Made by a program: the position numbers and the translations under genes
Source: Methanomicrobiales archaeon
GTDB taxonomy: Archaea; Halobacteriota; Methanomicrobia; Methanomicrobiales; JACTUA01
Assembly (NCBI GenBank): GCA_028678965.1
Contig: JAJRCM010000045.1
Span: forward strand, 1-13,815
DNA length: 13,815 bases
Direction: 5' to 3'
Shown here: positions 13,231 to 13,815 of the stretch, piece by piece
Position numbering within the stretch: position 1 is the first letter of the stretch
How the letters are laid out: each line of letters begins with the position of its first letter
The notes under the pieces: model-generated
What the model was told of the DNA's origin: nothing
The model's input: only the letters and a program-made list of their open reading frames with translations
Database searches by the model: none

Positions 13231-13815
13231 TTAATATTTATTGAGATACTGGGTTTGCTCCCAGGAATGGACCATGGTCCGGTACGCCTCCCACTCTAAT
13301 TCGGTTATCCGCTGGAGGTTCTCCATGATGTGGGAACCAAGGGTCTCGGTCAGTACTCGGTCAATCTCCAGCTCTTTCATGGCTGTGGGAAGGTCATCAG
13401 GGAGTGTCTCGATCTTTGCTTTTCGTCGCTCCTTTGGGGTCATCTCATAGATATTTTTATCGACACTGGGGAGTGGATCGATGTGGTGGTTGATCCCATC
13501 TAGACCTGCAGCAATCATGCAGGCAAAAGTGAGGTACGGGTTGCAGGTAGGGTCCGGGCTGCGGAATTCTGCTCGTGTGCTGTTCCCCCGTGCAGCAGGG
13601 ACGCGGATCAGGGCAGAACGGTTGGTGACCGACCAGCTGATGTACACCGGCGCCTCATACCCCGGCACCAGGCGTTTGTAGGAATTCACCGTAGGATTCG
13701 CTACCCGGGTGAGTCCCTTCACATGTTTGAGGAGACCGCCGATGAATTGAAGGGCGACATCAGAGAGCTGTCGTGGTTTCTCGGGGTCGAAAAAGGCGTT
13801 CTTACCCTCGTTGAA
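13231..13815 (-). CDS. glnA: Glutamine synthetase type I, C-terminal part
   Basis: This is the last 194 residues of glutamine synthetase, which condenses glutamate and ammonia with ATP. The frame runs off the right window edge. Visible blocks are GGLLKHVKGLTRVANPTVNS with YKRLVPGYEAP, NRSALIRVP, and RAEFRSPDPTCNPYL, which build the ATP and glutamate sites. After these comes KNIYEMTPKERRKAKIETLP, in place of the NLYDLPPEE segment whose tyrosine is adenylylated in enterobacteria. This points to the GSI-alpha form found in archaea and Gram-positive bacteria, which is controlled by feedback and small proteins rather than by adenylylation. It ends YLNKY. A 66-base gap separates it from the metallophosphoesterase. 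Confidence 0.95.
   Translation of the reverse strand, partial: FNEGKNAFFDPEKPRQLSDVALQFIGGLLKHVKGLTRVANPTVNSYKRLVPGYEAPVYISWSVTNRSALIRVPAARGNSTRAEFRSPDPTCNPYLTFACMIAAGLDGINHHIDPLPSVDKNIYEMTPKERRKAKIETLPDDLPTAMKELEIDRVLTETLGSHIMENLQRITELEWEAYRTMVHSWEQTQYLNKY

Overview
The window looks like chromosomal DNA of a methanogen-type euryarchaeon, most likely of the Methanomicrobiales or a close relative. The reasons are archaeal: TATA-like box A elements instead of -35/-10 pairs, Shine-Dalgarno sites of the GGAGG/GGTGAT type, oligo-T terminators, a diphthine-ammonia ligase, an NBP35-type P-loop ATPase, and an amtB-glnK pair preceded by a GGAA-N6-TTCC palindrome like the NrpR operator of methanogens. 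No methanogenesis gene is present, so the taxonomic call is inference.

Left part, plus strand (1-5690). The tail of a membrane protein overlaps larE, a sulfur transferase with the three cysteines of the iron-sulfur-cluster type. A 400-base gap follows, holding an 80-codon reading frame on the opposite strand. Then come dph6 (last step of diphthamide synthesis on EF-2), a class-I glutamine amidotransferase overlapping it by four bases, and a 631-residue fusion of N-carbamoylputrescine amidase and agmatine deiminase, which in one chain can take agmatine to putrescine. A separately promoted two-domain rhodanese follows. Sulfur transfer, ammonia transfer and polyamine synthesis are thus side by side.

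Middle part (5690-8800). It is looser, with long intergenic stretches: a DUF1622 membrane protein (minus), an SPFH/band-7 membrane protein (plus) preceded by a possible 40-codon leader gene, an arsenate reductase (minus) with the C10/C82/C89 cysteine set, and a short HEAT-repeat-like fragment.

Right part (8900-13815). TrmO (tRNA t6A37 methyltransferase), an NBP35/Mrp iron-sulfur carrier ATPase and a coupled small helical protein run on the plus strand. They meet, at a two-way terminator, a minus-strand nitrogen-assimilation block: glnA (C-terminal part, cut by the window edge), a metallophosphoesterase, amtB and glnK. The ammonium transporter and its PII regulator share one promoter carrying the putative NrpR operator. 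Glutamine synthetase, Amt and PII together take up and fix ammonium under nitrogen control.

No tRNA, rRNA, CRISPR array or intact mobile element was seen.
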